DNA of 64,000 bases, taken from contig CM032801.1 of assembly GCA_019155185.1 (NCBI GenBank), positions 5,819,351 to 5,883,350 of the forward strand, read 5' to 3'. A program made the position numbers and the translations under genes. The notes below the pieces were generated by a model. The model was not told the DNA's origin and made no database searches. It saw only the letters and a list, made by a program, of their open reading frames with translations. Source of the DNA: Beaufortia kweichowensis. Taxonomy: Eukaryota > Chordata > Actinopteri > Cypriniformes > Gastromyzontidae. Shown in pieces: positions 25,944 to 37,436 of the stretch (within the stretch, counting starts at the first letter, position 1; every line of letters starts with the position of its first letter).

Positions 25944-26804
25944 AATCCCAGACTAGTTCTCAGTATGACGAAGAAGACTTTATATGCTTGTTACATGCAG
26001 ATGTGGATTTATTATTGTATCACAAAGTCAGTGAGAACTTTTTTATCCTGCACATTCAGCTAGCTGAGATTCAAGCATACGTTTAACTGTAAAGTTGTGT
26101 ATGCTCTTGAACAAACTACTACAGAAAGTGTAGTTTTTACCAGGGAAGGAAAAATTATTCCTCTTCGTCACCATTATATATTCATGAGACATCACAAATC
26201 AAATAAGGAGCCAAAACCTGTCTGCAGCATTTTTTATATTTTGGTTGTTTTTACTGTTTTGTATACCGTGCCAAACCATTATTTAGTAACAGTGTAAAGT
26301 TCAAGGTAACTTTAATAAGGCTTAGTGGTTTATTTTTAGAATTTGGTTGTTGTAAATGAGCTCATTTATATTAGTTTAGTGATGTCAGAGATATGCAGCT
26401 ATCGGTCAGGTCAGTAATTCTAGATACCGTGTACTGTACAACACCGTAAAGGGTCCCAAACTGAGTTCAAGTGTTTATTCTGTATGTGTTCGGTTTGAAC
26501 AAGCCTTGACTGATTTCCTTTGGAACGTTTATTTTTATAGACCTGAAGATATAATTCAGCAATAGCTGATTTTCTCATTTTAAATGAAGTTGAGATTGAA
26601 GGCCTAACTGTTACATTTATAATGTTTTATAACTGCTTTTTGTATGATGTATTTTTAAGTTGGGATGTCATGTGTATGACGTGTGAACATTCTAACAACT
26701 TGCTTTGGTGTTTATTGAATGAGACATTTAAAAAAAAAAAAAGAAAACGAAGAAACAAAAATGTCAAAGTGGAGATGTGAGAGTTTGAAAGTGGAAGAAA
26801 TAAA
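25944..26804 (+). terminator. slc29a1 3' UTR and poly(A) signal
   Basis: The 3' UTR follows the TGA at 25941-25943. AATAAA at 26799-26804, about 60 nt after an A-rich run (26728-26757), is the likely poly(A) signal. The sequence is AT-rich, with no other gene visible. Confidence 0.55.
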
Positions 26805-27093
26805 CACATTTTTATTCCTATTTGTAATTTGACTGTTTGCTTGTCAGAGCTGCGTGTTTGTTTGACTCCAGCAGGATTGTTTCCATGATTCCTGTGGTAA
26901 ACCCAAGACATCTCTTCTCACTGTCAAGTTTAACTACAGATTCTCCTCCAGTCATGGAAAACGAGTGTTTGTCAGATGAAGGTGGGGTCAGGGCTAGACC
27001 TTTGCTTATATAAAATGCCATGATAAACAGTTTCTGACATAATTTAAGAGTTTTAGTCGCATGAAGACAGGGTTGGAATAAGAATTTCCCATA

Positions 27094-27310
27094 TAAAAAT
27101 ACCATAATATCCACAGTACTGGTACAGTGGTTGTTACTGTAGTACAATCATGGTACTTCGCATTTCCTCTTGAAAAATAACCACGGTTTATTACAGTCAG
27201 TGTAGTTTTGGCAGATTGTTTACCATGTGTGTTTTACTATAAATTTCATGGTTTAACTTTGGTTATTGTGGCGAGACTATATAGTAAATTTGTTGTTGGT
27301 ATGATTTAAC
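27094..27310. repeat. ACCATGGTA/ACTGTAGTA-type degenerate repeat
   Basis: Short words such as ACAGTACTGGTACAGTGG, ACTGTAGTA and CATGGTACT recur here and again at 30340-30540, on the two sides of the CCDC177-like gene. They look like copies of one degenerate palindromic repeat. Class unknown. Confidence 0.4.
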
Positions 27311-27394
27311 TACAAAGAAACCAATGGTTTATTTTATTTTTGAAAATCTGAAAACTTTAGTGTGAAATATTTCGCCGCTAAAGGACGCTGTTTC

Positions 27395-27666
27395 TGTTCT
27401 AAGCGTCTGTTCCTGTATCGTCATTGCGTCATGACGTACGGCGCGCTGCCATAGTGACCGGAGGAGCGTCGGAAGTGCAGACGAATGCACAGATTGAAGC
27501 GTGGATAAGTATTATAGCTGAAGTATATGTAAAAAACTAAATATTTTGTAAGTATTAAAATATCAGTTGTTTTTTATGTTTACTGATTTGTTACGATAGT
27601 ATTTTCTGATTGAAAACCAGTTTGAAAGGACGGATTAGTTGAATAAAGTCTCATTTGGAGTTATAA
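27395..27666 (+). promoter_or_regulatory. Promoter of the CCDC177-like gene
   Basis: A CpG-rich patch at 27395-27485 holds GCGTCATGACGTAC (CRE-like) and an X-box-like half-site pair GCTGCC-AT-AGTGAC at 27445-27458, which fits the loose RFX pattern. It lies about 200 nt upstream of the ATG. Start site and factor use are inferred. Confidence 0.4.
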
Positions 27667-29409
27667 ATGGATCACGTCAGGTCAATGTCTCCCGTTCTGC
27701 ATTTGGATTTAAATAATTTCAACTCTTTAGAGGCTCAAGAAAGCAGATATGTTTTGACGAGTCCACGATCGCTTGAATCCTGCGCGAGACTGGAAGTAAA
27801 ACCTGTTGATCTGCTATTTAAACCCCTTACGGACTTTATAGAGGAGAACCAGGACTCCACTTTAGAAAGAGTGACTGAATTATATGAGGAATATGAGAGA
27901 GGACGAAGAGAACGTCTGCGCATGTGTCGAGAAGAGAGAGAGAAACTCATTCAACAAGACAGAAATATAAAATCATCTGTAAAGCCATTTACAGCACTGG
28001 AAACCGTACAGGAACAGACAGCTGAGAGTCAAAGCCCCAAAGACTCCACATTAAAACACCCCACTGCAGGGATGACCCAGTTCATGGCTGACCCTGTTCA
28101 ATCTAACCCTGACTTTTCTATTTCAGATGGGTTTCCAAGCCCACCTGCTGAAGATAAAACCATGTGTGGTCAGAAGTTTCCCTACAGTTTCAGTTTGGGG
28201 GATCTCAGATGTTCCCCTGCAACCGAGAGACAGATCAAGAGGCTTTCACAAGAGATCAGTTATAAACTGAGCATCACCATCCCAGAGAAAGACTGTAAGC
28301 TTGCTGCACTGATGCTGGCCAGACATGAACAGGAGGAGATCTGTTCACAACAGAGGACGTTAGAGGAGCAGCATCGTGAGGAGGAGCAGAGGCAAGAGGA
28401 GGCGCAGCGAGCTCACTTGGAGCACCAAAGGAGAAAACAACTTCTGAGTCAAATCCGCCAGTGGCAGGAGGACTTGGAGGCCCGCAGGAGGAGGCGAGAG
28501 GAAGAGGAGATGATGCTTGTGGAGCATTGTGAACGGGAGATGCTTAAGCGTGAGGTGCGCTGGAGGAAACTCGCTGAGGAGCATCAAGGTAAACGTAGGA
28601 GCAATCAAGAACAGGTGAGCAAGGAAGCGAAAGAACGCAAGCGCTACCAGGAGAGACTTTTAAAGGAGAAGGAGCGTGGTGAGGAGGCGCGGCGAGAGAG
28701 AGAGCTGCATGTTGCGTGTGCCAGAGAGAAACAAGCTCTGAGGAGCAAACGAATGCAGGTAAAGAAAGCGAGGAAGAGACTCGAGATAGAAAATCAAAGA
28801 GCTCTTCTCAAGCACATCCTTTTAAAGAAGGAGTTGGAGGAAAAGCAACGTACAGCGAAGGAGATGAAAAGAGAAGAACTGGAACAGAAGCTGAGACGCT
28901 CCATAGAGAATCACGTGATGTTGATGGAGGCACGGCTGCAGGAGTTGCGAGAACGTGCTTCAAGAGAGGAGGAGCAGATGCGGAGGGCGCAGCAGCGGGC
29001 GGAGCGGGAGGTCAGGGTTCACATGGAGCAGAGACAGACACTTGCGCAACGGTGCCAACTTCGGACAAACCATGCCGTGATCCACACGCAGGAAAAGCTC
29101 CATCACAGAGCGGAGAGCGCCAGGCGGCAAAACCAGGAAAAGGTGATCAACCATCACAGGCTGAGAGAGAAAGTTTTAAAAGAGGAGAAAGCACAATGGG
29201 AGCAGAAATGCAGGGCTGTGGCGGGCAAGGAAGAGCGCAGAGAAAAGCTGCATAAGGAGAGGGTGGAGGCTCAGGAGAGGAGACGGAAGGTGGCACACGC
29301 CTCCTGCTATATGAGGGAAAGGGTGAGGGAACAGATCACCCGTCGAACCTTTGACCAGATGGCACGAGAAGCCGAGCTGAGTGCTCATATGGAACGTCTG
29401 ACACTGTGA
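27667..29409 (+). CDS. Coiled-coil domain-containing protein 177-like, single exon
   Basis: This is an uninterrupted 580-codon frame with no intron. The N-terminal block resembles vertebrate CCDC177 closely: SPVLHLDLNNFNSLEAQ..., then RYVLTSPRSLESCARLEV and KPVDLL (about residues 9-55). A second block, YSFSLGDLRCSP (about 171-182), and CKLAALMLARHEQEE (about 211-226) also match. From about residue 225 to 560 the protein is almost all Arg/Glu/Gln/Lys with heptad-like spacing, a long charged coiled coil. The end MRERVREQITRRTFDQMAREAEL again matches the CCDC177 C-terminus. It is shorter than human CCDC177 (about 700 aa) because the Ala/Ser-rich linker is reduced. The molecular function of this family is not known to me. 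The gene is convergent with the zinc transporter gene at 30.7-34.0 kb. Confidence 0.88.
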   Translation: MDHVRSMSPVLHLDLNNFNSLEAQESRYVLTSPRSLESCARLEVKPVDLLFKPLTDFIEENQDSTLERVTELYEEYERGRRERLRMCREEREKLIQQDRNIKSSVKPFTALETVQEQTAESQSPKDSTLKHPTAGMTQFMADPVQSNPDFSISDGFPSPPAEDKTMCGQKFPYSFSLGDLRCSPATERQIKRLSQEISYKLSITIPEKDCKLAALMLARHEQEEICSQQRTLEEQHREEEQRQEEAQRAHLEHQRRKQLLSQIRQWQEDLEARRRRREEEEMMLVEHCEREMLKREVRWRKLAEEHQGKRRSNQEQVSKEAKERKRYQERLLKEKERGEEARRERELHVACAREKQALRSKRMQVKKARKRLEIENQRALLKHILLKKELEEKQRTAKEMKREELEQKLRRSIENHVMLMEARLQELRERASREEEQMRRAQQRAEREVRVHMEQRQTLAQRCQLRTNHAVIHTQEKLHHRAESARRQNQEKVINHHRLREKVLKEEKAQWEQKCRAVAGKEERREKLHKERVEAQERRRKVAHASCYMRERVREQITRRTFDQMAREAELSAHMERLTL

Positions 29410-30664
29410 ATGCCTGGAGAAACGTGTTTGTGCTGCTAATATTGTTTGTTTGTTTGATGTTGGACAATTTACATGTATACATTTGGCAGATGCACTTAAA
29501 TCACACAGAAAACCAAAGCAAGCGATTATTAGCAAAGCAAATTATTACATCACACCAGTATCAAACGCCATTTCTATTATGGCGTTTATTGTTTTCATAG
29601 CATTTTCATAGTTTCAAGTATTTTGTTTAGTATTTCTACATAATTAAGAACAATTTACAATGTAAACAGCAGTACACATTTAAAATCTGAAGGATGTGTT
29701 TTAGTCAAGTATTTATTTTATACTATTTATTTATTTATTGACTTGTTTGTTATTGAATTGATGTTTTATTGACTCTCATTTATATTTTATTTATTGTTAA
29801 TTTGTCTTTCTATAGATTTATATGAAAGAGTAAAGGTATGAAAGATTACACAGTGTGTCTAGTTTTCACACATTATAAACAATATTTATTTTTCAAAGAA
29901 CTTTGTGTTGTTTGTGTTATGACTGTAAAAAATATTATGGAAAAAAAACTGGGGCAAAAAGATTCTAGATTCAAAATGAACAAATGTGCATGTGTGTGTA
30001 TTCCAGATGTGTTACAGGGAAGATAAATGTTGCCAAGTTGTTGAAATTCCCAACAATCCAACCAAACCAATTCTATGAATTTCTTCCAGACATCTGGTAT
30101 CCGTCTACATCACAACCTTGCAGAACACACGCTTTACCCAGGTGCACGGCATCCTATGTAAATACTGCTGACATCACCGTTTAGCTCCTCTGTTTACCGG
30201 GAAGTCTTTGAAAAAACACACCGACCCAAAAATATGCAAGCTGTTTCCACCCCCTATAAAAGGAAGTCCAATGCACATAAACACCTCAGACTGTACTACC
30301 CTAAAATACTTCACTGACAATACGCACAACAATATCAGCATGTTATTTTTGGAAATGTACCTATTTATGGTGTTACTACAGTATGTACCTAAGAATAACA
30401 CCACGGTATGCTTTGAAGTACCTTGGAGTGCTATGTAAATACCATGTTAGATAAATATAGTAATAATTCAGTATAATGGTATTACTGTAGCATACCATTA
30501 CTGTACCATAATATCACCACAACCCACTTTTGTAAGGGTTTTGTACTGCAAAAGATTATTAAAAGAAATGAAAATACAAAAAATGTTTCATATTTTGGTA
30601 GGCAACCTGACCAAACATAAATGGCCAGTCAAGTTTGTAATATTAAAGTTTGATGGATAAATTA
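29410..30664. other. Spacer between convergent genes with repeat remnants
   Basis: This holds the 3' UTRs of the CCDC177-like gene and of the zinc transporter gene. A SINE-tail-like word (ACATTTGGCAGATGC near 29478-29492) and an ACCATGGTA-type repeat (30340-30540) are visible. I found no unambiguous AATAAA for either gene. Confidence 0.4.
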
Positions 30665-31507
30665 TTAATCTGGCAGGCCGAGGGCCAGCAGCACAGGTAA
30701 TCCAGTCCCCAGTATAAGAGTGAGACTCTCCACTATGCCCAGTCCGTCCTGTTGATGTCCTGTTGATCCTGTATGATGGTGGTGATGAGAGGAGCGCTGC
30801 TGTCCTCTGCTGCTGATTTCAGGTAAAACATGAACTGTGGCCACATACAAGAAGGTCCCAGCTGAGAACAGCATCCCGATTCCTGTGGTACTCAGGCGGT
30901 TCTGAGATGAGCTGTTAGTCTGCAAAATATTCATATTATTTTGAGTCTCCATGATGCAACAGACCTTGTGTAATATACGTGGATATTGTGTAACATATGT
31001 TTTGTCTCTTATTGCCATCTCTGTTTGAAATTGCATGTTACTTTATGTACTTATCTTTATACTTCATGTACATTTCCAGTGAAATCTTACCCAACAGCTC
31101 AAGTTATAAATTAATTACATTATTATAAAGTTAGCAGAATCTGAGTAAGATAAGGAAACTGTTTGAACACTGATCTTTTTGTCCTTGCTATTTAATATGC
31201 TAGTTAATACTGATTTTTTTTTAAAAATGGTTGTATAAAGAAGCCAGTTTTTACTACATTTTAAGACAATTTTGGATGAACGGGGCTTGATGTAGTTGTT
31301 GCCTGGCAAACTATTTTAAGTCTCAGAGGAAGATAAAGAGACAGCATAGATCTCTCACCGAGCTCAGAATGAAATAAGTGCTGATAGCCAGCACAGGAGC
31401 AGCAGCAGAGAACACCAGCAAATGCTTCTGAATGGTCTTCCTCTCCAGACCTGCGTGCATTAGGAAAGACACAAGACCAAACGCTGCTGGAGCCTAACGC
31501 AGAGAAA

Positions 31508-31549
<42 letters not shown>

Positions 31550-34016
31550 AGAGAGAGAATGTTGAATTTACACCCAATATTACAAATCTAAACTATTAAA
31601 AATACTTTTAAATATTTTACAGTATTTAAAAATAATAATCATGATAATAAATAATGTCCTTTGAAATTTTTTCAGATTTTATATCTATTCCCTATGCTTC
31701 CCCTAAGTAGTAATCAAATGCATCTCATATCAATGTTTAACAATCATTTTCTATTTTACTTAAGCAATGTGGAATTGCTCAGACAAGATTTGAAACATAT
31801 CACAGATTAATGCAGCAGTTCTGACATAGCATTACATCACTTTTTTTGGTCTCACCTTGTGCAAAATTACAGCGAAAAACACGACCACCTGAACGGACAC
31901 CTGCGACGAGACAGCAGCCGCTCCGAGAGCCACTCCATCAGCTGAAAAGACAGAGAGATTATGTACACCTCATGCAAAACACTGAATACATGATAACAAA
32001 AGTGAGACATCCTTTTAACACTCTTCTATTATTGTATCTTGTTAACACTCCCAGTAACTCTTTCTTTACAACACCTGAAGAAAGCCATGAAAGGTTAGAA
32101 GTGCATGAACGTAGACATAAAAAACAGACCAGACAGTCACACACAATGACTTTAGTCTGGTTTCAGTGCACTTTTTAATATCAGACAACAGAAGCTGTGA
32201 TAAATGTTATGCCTGCTTATTATTCTGTATAATAAACCCATTGTTCACTTGAGTCATAACATCAAAAAAGAGCTACTGGCATGATTGACTGTAATGTAAT
32301 CCATTTATATGGGAAGCACACAATGCGATGGGAACATAATAGAGGAGGTGAGAAGCTTGTTACCTGCAGCGTGAATAACTAAACCCAGAGTGGCAGTAAC
32401 ACTGTAGCTACCGGACATGCGTGCCTGGGATTCTAGGGAACAAACAGAAGAGAAATGTTCTCAGGAGAGCATCTGACAGCACATCACACCAGCCTGTTTT
32501 TCCACACAATTAAACATCTCTGTCTGCAGCCGAGTGGAAATCAGAAACAAGTGTGATGTGAATATGAAGCTGTATGAATAACAGCACAAAGACAATTATA
32601 TATAATATAAAATATAGATTTTGAACATCATATGTATGACATTATTTAGCACTTTTCAAAATGTGACAGCACAGAAATTCTGCATATGTCTTTAATTCTG
32701 TGAATTCTGTGTCTAAAAATAGATCTGTGTTTCTAATGATGAAGGGAGTACCGTGGACGGAGCAGTAGTTGGCAATCTGGTCCACCACAAACATGAGCAC
32801 AAAGCCCATGACGAGAGACAATCCTATGAAGAAGTGAGGACGCAGGGTTTTCTCTGCCGTTGTACTGGATTCAGAGAAATTTTGACTCCCTCTTGCAGAG
32901 CAATACCAGTCTACAGGACCAGAAACACATTTATTGTCGAACATAGTTATAGTGCAAATGATCTCAGAGTGCAAATATCTTAATATTTAAATAGCAAACT
33001 GGTCTGTTGACAGATGTTGACAAAGGGGGCTTGTAAGCAGTAGTTTAGGAGATATGTTTAGTTTCAATGTAACTAACAGAACAGGATCAGTTTCTCTAAG
33101 GCAGGCAGGGGTGAGGGGACATGGTAAGAGATCATAGCCCTGATCAATGTGGGACTCAAACCAGCAAACTTCTGGTTTGGAGTTGTCACTTTATTCATAT
33201 AACTTGTCTGCTAAATGAATAAATAAAAGCAAACATTTTCTATTTTATTTAGGGAAGATAAACAAACTCACCTTTCCATGACTCCTGCACTAGCTCCACC
33301 CCCTCAGGGATGATGATTGACAGTGCGGTGCCACATAGAAGCCCCGCCCCCAGCACAGTTACCAGATGCAGTTTCTGCTGTTAGAGTGAAGAGAACAACT
33401 TTTAATAACAATTGCCAATACAAAAGAAACTGATAATAGATTTGTCGCCATGTAACTTGGCAGTACTAGCCATGTAAAACCCATGGTATATCAATACATT
33501 AAAGTAATGTATCAGAACATTTATGCACCTCCACACTTTATTGTAAGAAAACATACATGTACTCCTGACTTGATTTGAATTAAATGTTATATAACACATT
33601 ACGGCTCTTATTAATGAAAACATCGCGTGCAAACTTTGAAATAAAACAGCTACGTGTGTAAAGTCAAAAGAACTGGTCAGAGAGCAAAAGAAAAAACAAC
33701 AACACAAAAACCAACAAACTAATACATTTAAGTGGCATTCGATACATGGTTAATGTATTTTACTGTAAGGTCAATCTGTATTGCGTTGCATTGCGTGTAA
33801 TAATGTTAAAGTTTAACAGAGTAACAGACTGATTCCGTTATGATCTACCGAATAAAGTTCTTAAGGGAACATTATTCATTATGAAACATGACATTTATAA
33901 AACAATGTGAAGTCTCTCACCTCTGATAAACTAAATAAAAGTGGAATAATCCCGAGAATTAAACAACCCAAAAACATAGCCAGAGAAATGAGAATAATAG
34001 CCCAAACTCCGTCCAT
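30665..34016 (-). CDS. slc39a9: ZIP9-type zinc transporter (SLC39A9 family)
   Basis: ZIP-family proteins import Zn2+ into the cytosol; ZIP9 acts at the Golgi and plasma membrane and is reported as a membrane androgen receptor. Minus-strand exons are 34016-33921, 33377-33272, 32910-32752, 32432-32364, 31941-31856, 31493-31359 and 30919-30665. All are GT-AG and in phase, 906 nt or 301 aa (human 307). Seen: VTVLGAGLLCGTALSIIIPEGVE in TM2, HAAADGVALG with likely metal ligands H141 and D145, HKAPAAFG with H171, and GMLFSAGTFLYVATVHVLPE near the C-terminus. It differs from typical ZIP9: the N-terminus reads MDGVWAIILISLAMFLG, the usual His-rich loop before TM3 is replaced by a Ser-rich segment, and an HHHHH run sits in the last loop. 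It may therefore be a diverged paralog rather than the main slc39a9. Confidence 0.88.
31079..31190. repeat. Dispersed repeat family, copy 2
   Basis: It matches 17957-18068 in ordered blocks (see that entry) and lies in the last intron of the ZIP9-type gene. Confidence 0.65.
31501..31558. repeat. (GA)n microsatellite in zinc transporter intron
   Basis: A purine-only GA run with a few interruptions lies directly upstream of the exon that starts at 31493 on the minus strand, so the transcript carries a CT-rich tract just before the acceptor. Confidence 0.9.
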
Positions 34017-34280
34017 GACTCCTTCAGTTCTTCTGTTTAAAGTCTTCAAACTAATGCACAGAAAACAAATATCCGAAAACTACAAAGAAACTCTCAATAA
34101 AAGCCATAGTGAAGTTCTCCACGTATCAACACAATCCGAAACTACACCCTCCAGTCTGAGGAACAGCACGACACTGATGCCTCAGAGAGGAGCGTTCGAT
34201 TCTTTCAAGCGAGTCGACTCGTTCGGACGGTTCGTTTCAAACGAGTCATTCCTCAAAAGTGTACGCAGAACTTTTTAGGT
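34017..34280 (-). promoter_or_regulatory. Promoter region of the ZIP9-type gene
   Basis: This is the sequence directly upstream of the ATG at 34016. A perfect 12-bp palindrome CGAGTCGACTCG occurs at 34210-34221, with further ACGAGTC and GTTCG words to 34250. No TATA box was noticed. The start site is unknown. Confidence 0.35.
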
Positions 34281-37200
34281 TTTAAATTTGTTAATGCTAA
34301 CTTTAGTAATAGCCACAGTGTCAGTACGCTACTGACTGATCCACAAAGACATTACCAGGAATTAGTTTAAAAGAATGGTTCATTTAAAAGTTATATGGGC
34401 TTGTGACTCCCTGTTTTTTCCTTCTTTGGAGACACATCACAAGACTCAACATAAAACAGAAAGGTCAAAGATTACACTGCTCACTGTTTCATGGCAAAAA
34501 ATGACATCATGAGTGAAAATTCACTCATTTAAACCATATAATAGAGTCTAAATGGTGAATCGTTACTTTCGGTTAATACTTAATCATAATCATTAATATT
34601 GTTCATTGTAACCTATATTTTGTAGACATAGAAAATATAAAGGTAAAAGTAACTAGTTAGTTTCTATATTGTTATCCAGGTATGTCATGTACAAATGCTT
34701 CAAAGAATTGTTTAACACGGTATATTGTTTTGTCAGTAAATGTCTAATTTATTTTTTAAAGACATGGAAGGGTTGGATAATGACACCGTACAAAAGATCA
34801 TTTGTAGGGGGGTTGAGATACAAAACTATTAAAAACAGCAATCGCAAGCATTGTACGATTAGATCTTCCTGACATGACGAGAGCAAAGCGAAACAGAACA
34901 TTCATGAAGGACTGTACATGATTTGCTGGCTAAGCTGTACAAAGGTAAATACAGTTTAGTGTTTCAAGAGCAGCGCAATGCTTCTATTTACATAAATATT
35001 ACAGTTTTAACTGCTTCACTCCAGTTCAACAGATGGAAATATAACAGACAAACGAAATAAATACAGTGGACAACAGTTGTAACAAATGGAAAAAGCCTAT
35101 AAAGACGCATAAATAACTTATTGCCACTTCATCACGTGTAAGAACAGTGTTTTTTCAGAATGTAGTCACATGAAATTTTAGACATACAGAGCAATGGAGT
35201 TAGACAATGTTTTCCACAGAAAATGAATAACAAAATGGCTTTATATTGTTACATACATCACATGAAGTGCATAGCCTACAGTGTTCATTGCATTTTAAAA
35301 CGACAAAGCTACAAGTAATCAATAGAATAGTGTGATTTACATAAATTAATTGTTAGAAACATCCCAGTGTCAGTTCATAGGTTAATAACTGTTTACATAC
35401 ACCTGACAGTTTCAAGTCAACATTTGTTGCAGAAAATGACAGTTTCAACACTGCATTGCTATCCCTGTAAACAATAAATGATAACGTGAAAACAAGATGC
35501 AAGCAAATGGAAACAACAAATATGAGCCTGGGCAGAAAGAATACAGTGATTTTACAGTTAGCACACAGGCACTGCCTTTGTATACTTGCAGTATGCATTC
35601 ACTTTCTTAAACAGACTCCTCCTCCTAGTAGAATGAACCACATAAACCTGTCAAGAACAAATCCAGCTCACATTTCACCTCAAAATAGCGTTTATACTTA
35701 ATGGTGCTACTTGTAGATGTTTTGTAGTATTAAGAAAATTAAGCTAAACTGTTGCAAATTTTTTTATGAGTGAAATATGAGTAAAAGGAACATTGTGATT
35801 TAAGAAGTAAAAGGAACATTGTGTTTGCCTGAACATGGTAACAACACTTGTTTACAAAAATGCATCTGTCAAAAAAAGTGCAGCAACACAGCGTTACACT
35901 TAGCGTAGTTGTTTTTGTATTTTTTCCTGATTTTAACAACTAAACAAAGCATAAAATCCAGTTAAACTTTATCACACAACTGTAAGAATGAGCTAGTGAA
36001 CAGCTATAGTATTAAATGCACACGGGTCATTCAGATGATCTATTATCGGTAGCGTTTTTGCAGAAAGGTACATGTAGTGATTAGGAAAACAAACACTGGA
36101 TGTCAGATGATATGACCAAAAAATATTCCCAAAAATGAAACCCCAAATTCATCAGAAACCCAATTGTTAGGATGCTATTTCATGCATATTTAACAGCTTG
36201 TAAGTAGTGAAACTATGATCACGTGATCAAACTTTGACCACCAATGTCACTTGTTAGCGCTAATAAAACAAAACAAAAAAACTCCTGATGAGAAAGGTTT
36301 GTCATTTCATATGCATGCATCAAAAAAGAAAACCATACTCACATAGGAAAATCCCCAAAGGGAACTTGCTGTGCGTTTAAATGAATTTTGCTACAGTATC
36401 ACCGCCTATATGACAATTCCACAGTAGAGTAACACAATTCAAAATTGGTCCGTATGATGCTTGATTGGGAAAGTAGTGGTGTGGTCCGACATGCGATGCA
36501 GCACTAATGCAGAGGTTTACATATAAACTCTTGAAACACTGGAGGCGCAGAGGAGTTCAGAAGCGTTTGACCTTGATCTGGGAGTCGGACAGTAGTTTCA
36601 GAAGTCTGTAAGACTGAGTGGTTTTAGCAATGAGACAGTTAGAGTTCCACAGCTGATTTCTACACCATTCTTCAGCAGGTTGGAGTGAATGTTCAGTGTT
36701 ATGTAACATTTACTGATACGAGGGCAACTTGAAATTACCTTCACGTCACATACAGTCATTTTGGTGGAGACACTTGGAAACATCTGTTCATCCGAAATGT
36801 ATTGCGTTGTAGTGCAATTTCAGCTGTGCCAAAGTCAACAGTTTCTGCTATACTAATTGCAAGTGCAATTTTTGTTCAATATTAGATCAATTATTACAGA
36901 ATATGGTGGTTATTAACCCAGTCACTTAATGGGTATGTTTATAGCACTGATTCAAATCCTTCAATTGTGGCATTTTGTTGTCAAAATTGTTTCATGCCTG
37001 AATCAGATGTTTGTAAATTGTCCCTTTCACAACAGTCTGGAATAATACTACCATTTACTGCTTAACTGAAGCCCATCTAAAACAGCACTATAACAGTTTC
37101 AAGTTCACAACACAGACATATTTTAACCTAAATTGCAAATTTATTTTCCGGAGCTTATTTAGACAAGAGCTTGTAATGGTACCTAGCAAACTCATTAAGA

Positions 37201-37436
37201 TAAGCATTATGAAACTGATGAACCGATATCTAATACAGATGTTGAGAATGTGACTGATTGTGAGTGAAAGTCATATTTTCAAAGTCACTCCACATTCAAA
37301 GTCTCCAAACCCCATCCTTACAGGAGTGTATCAGCCGTGATGAATTCATACACACATTCAATGTAAGGAGATGCGGTGGATCTCTGTTCGGTAGGCTTGG
37401 AGACCTGCTCGCTTCAAGTTCAATACCCGGTCCGGG
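34281..37436 (-). other. Likely long 3' UTR of tmem63b plus spacer
   Basis: No exon with family similarity lies between the tmem63b stop codon (37437) and the zinc transporter promoter. Candidate minus-strand AATAAA hexamers exist, including one at 37140-37145 about 290 nt past the stop. The true 3' end is not determinable by eye; TMEM63 genes often have long 3' UTRs. Confidence 0.4.

Noticed and set aside
28716..29255. 179-codon frame inside the CCDC177-like gene
   Set aside because: It is an alternative reading frame of purine-rich coiled-coil sequence. The matched protein is in the other frame.
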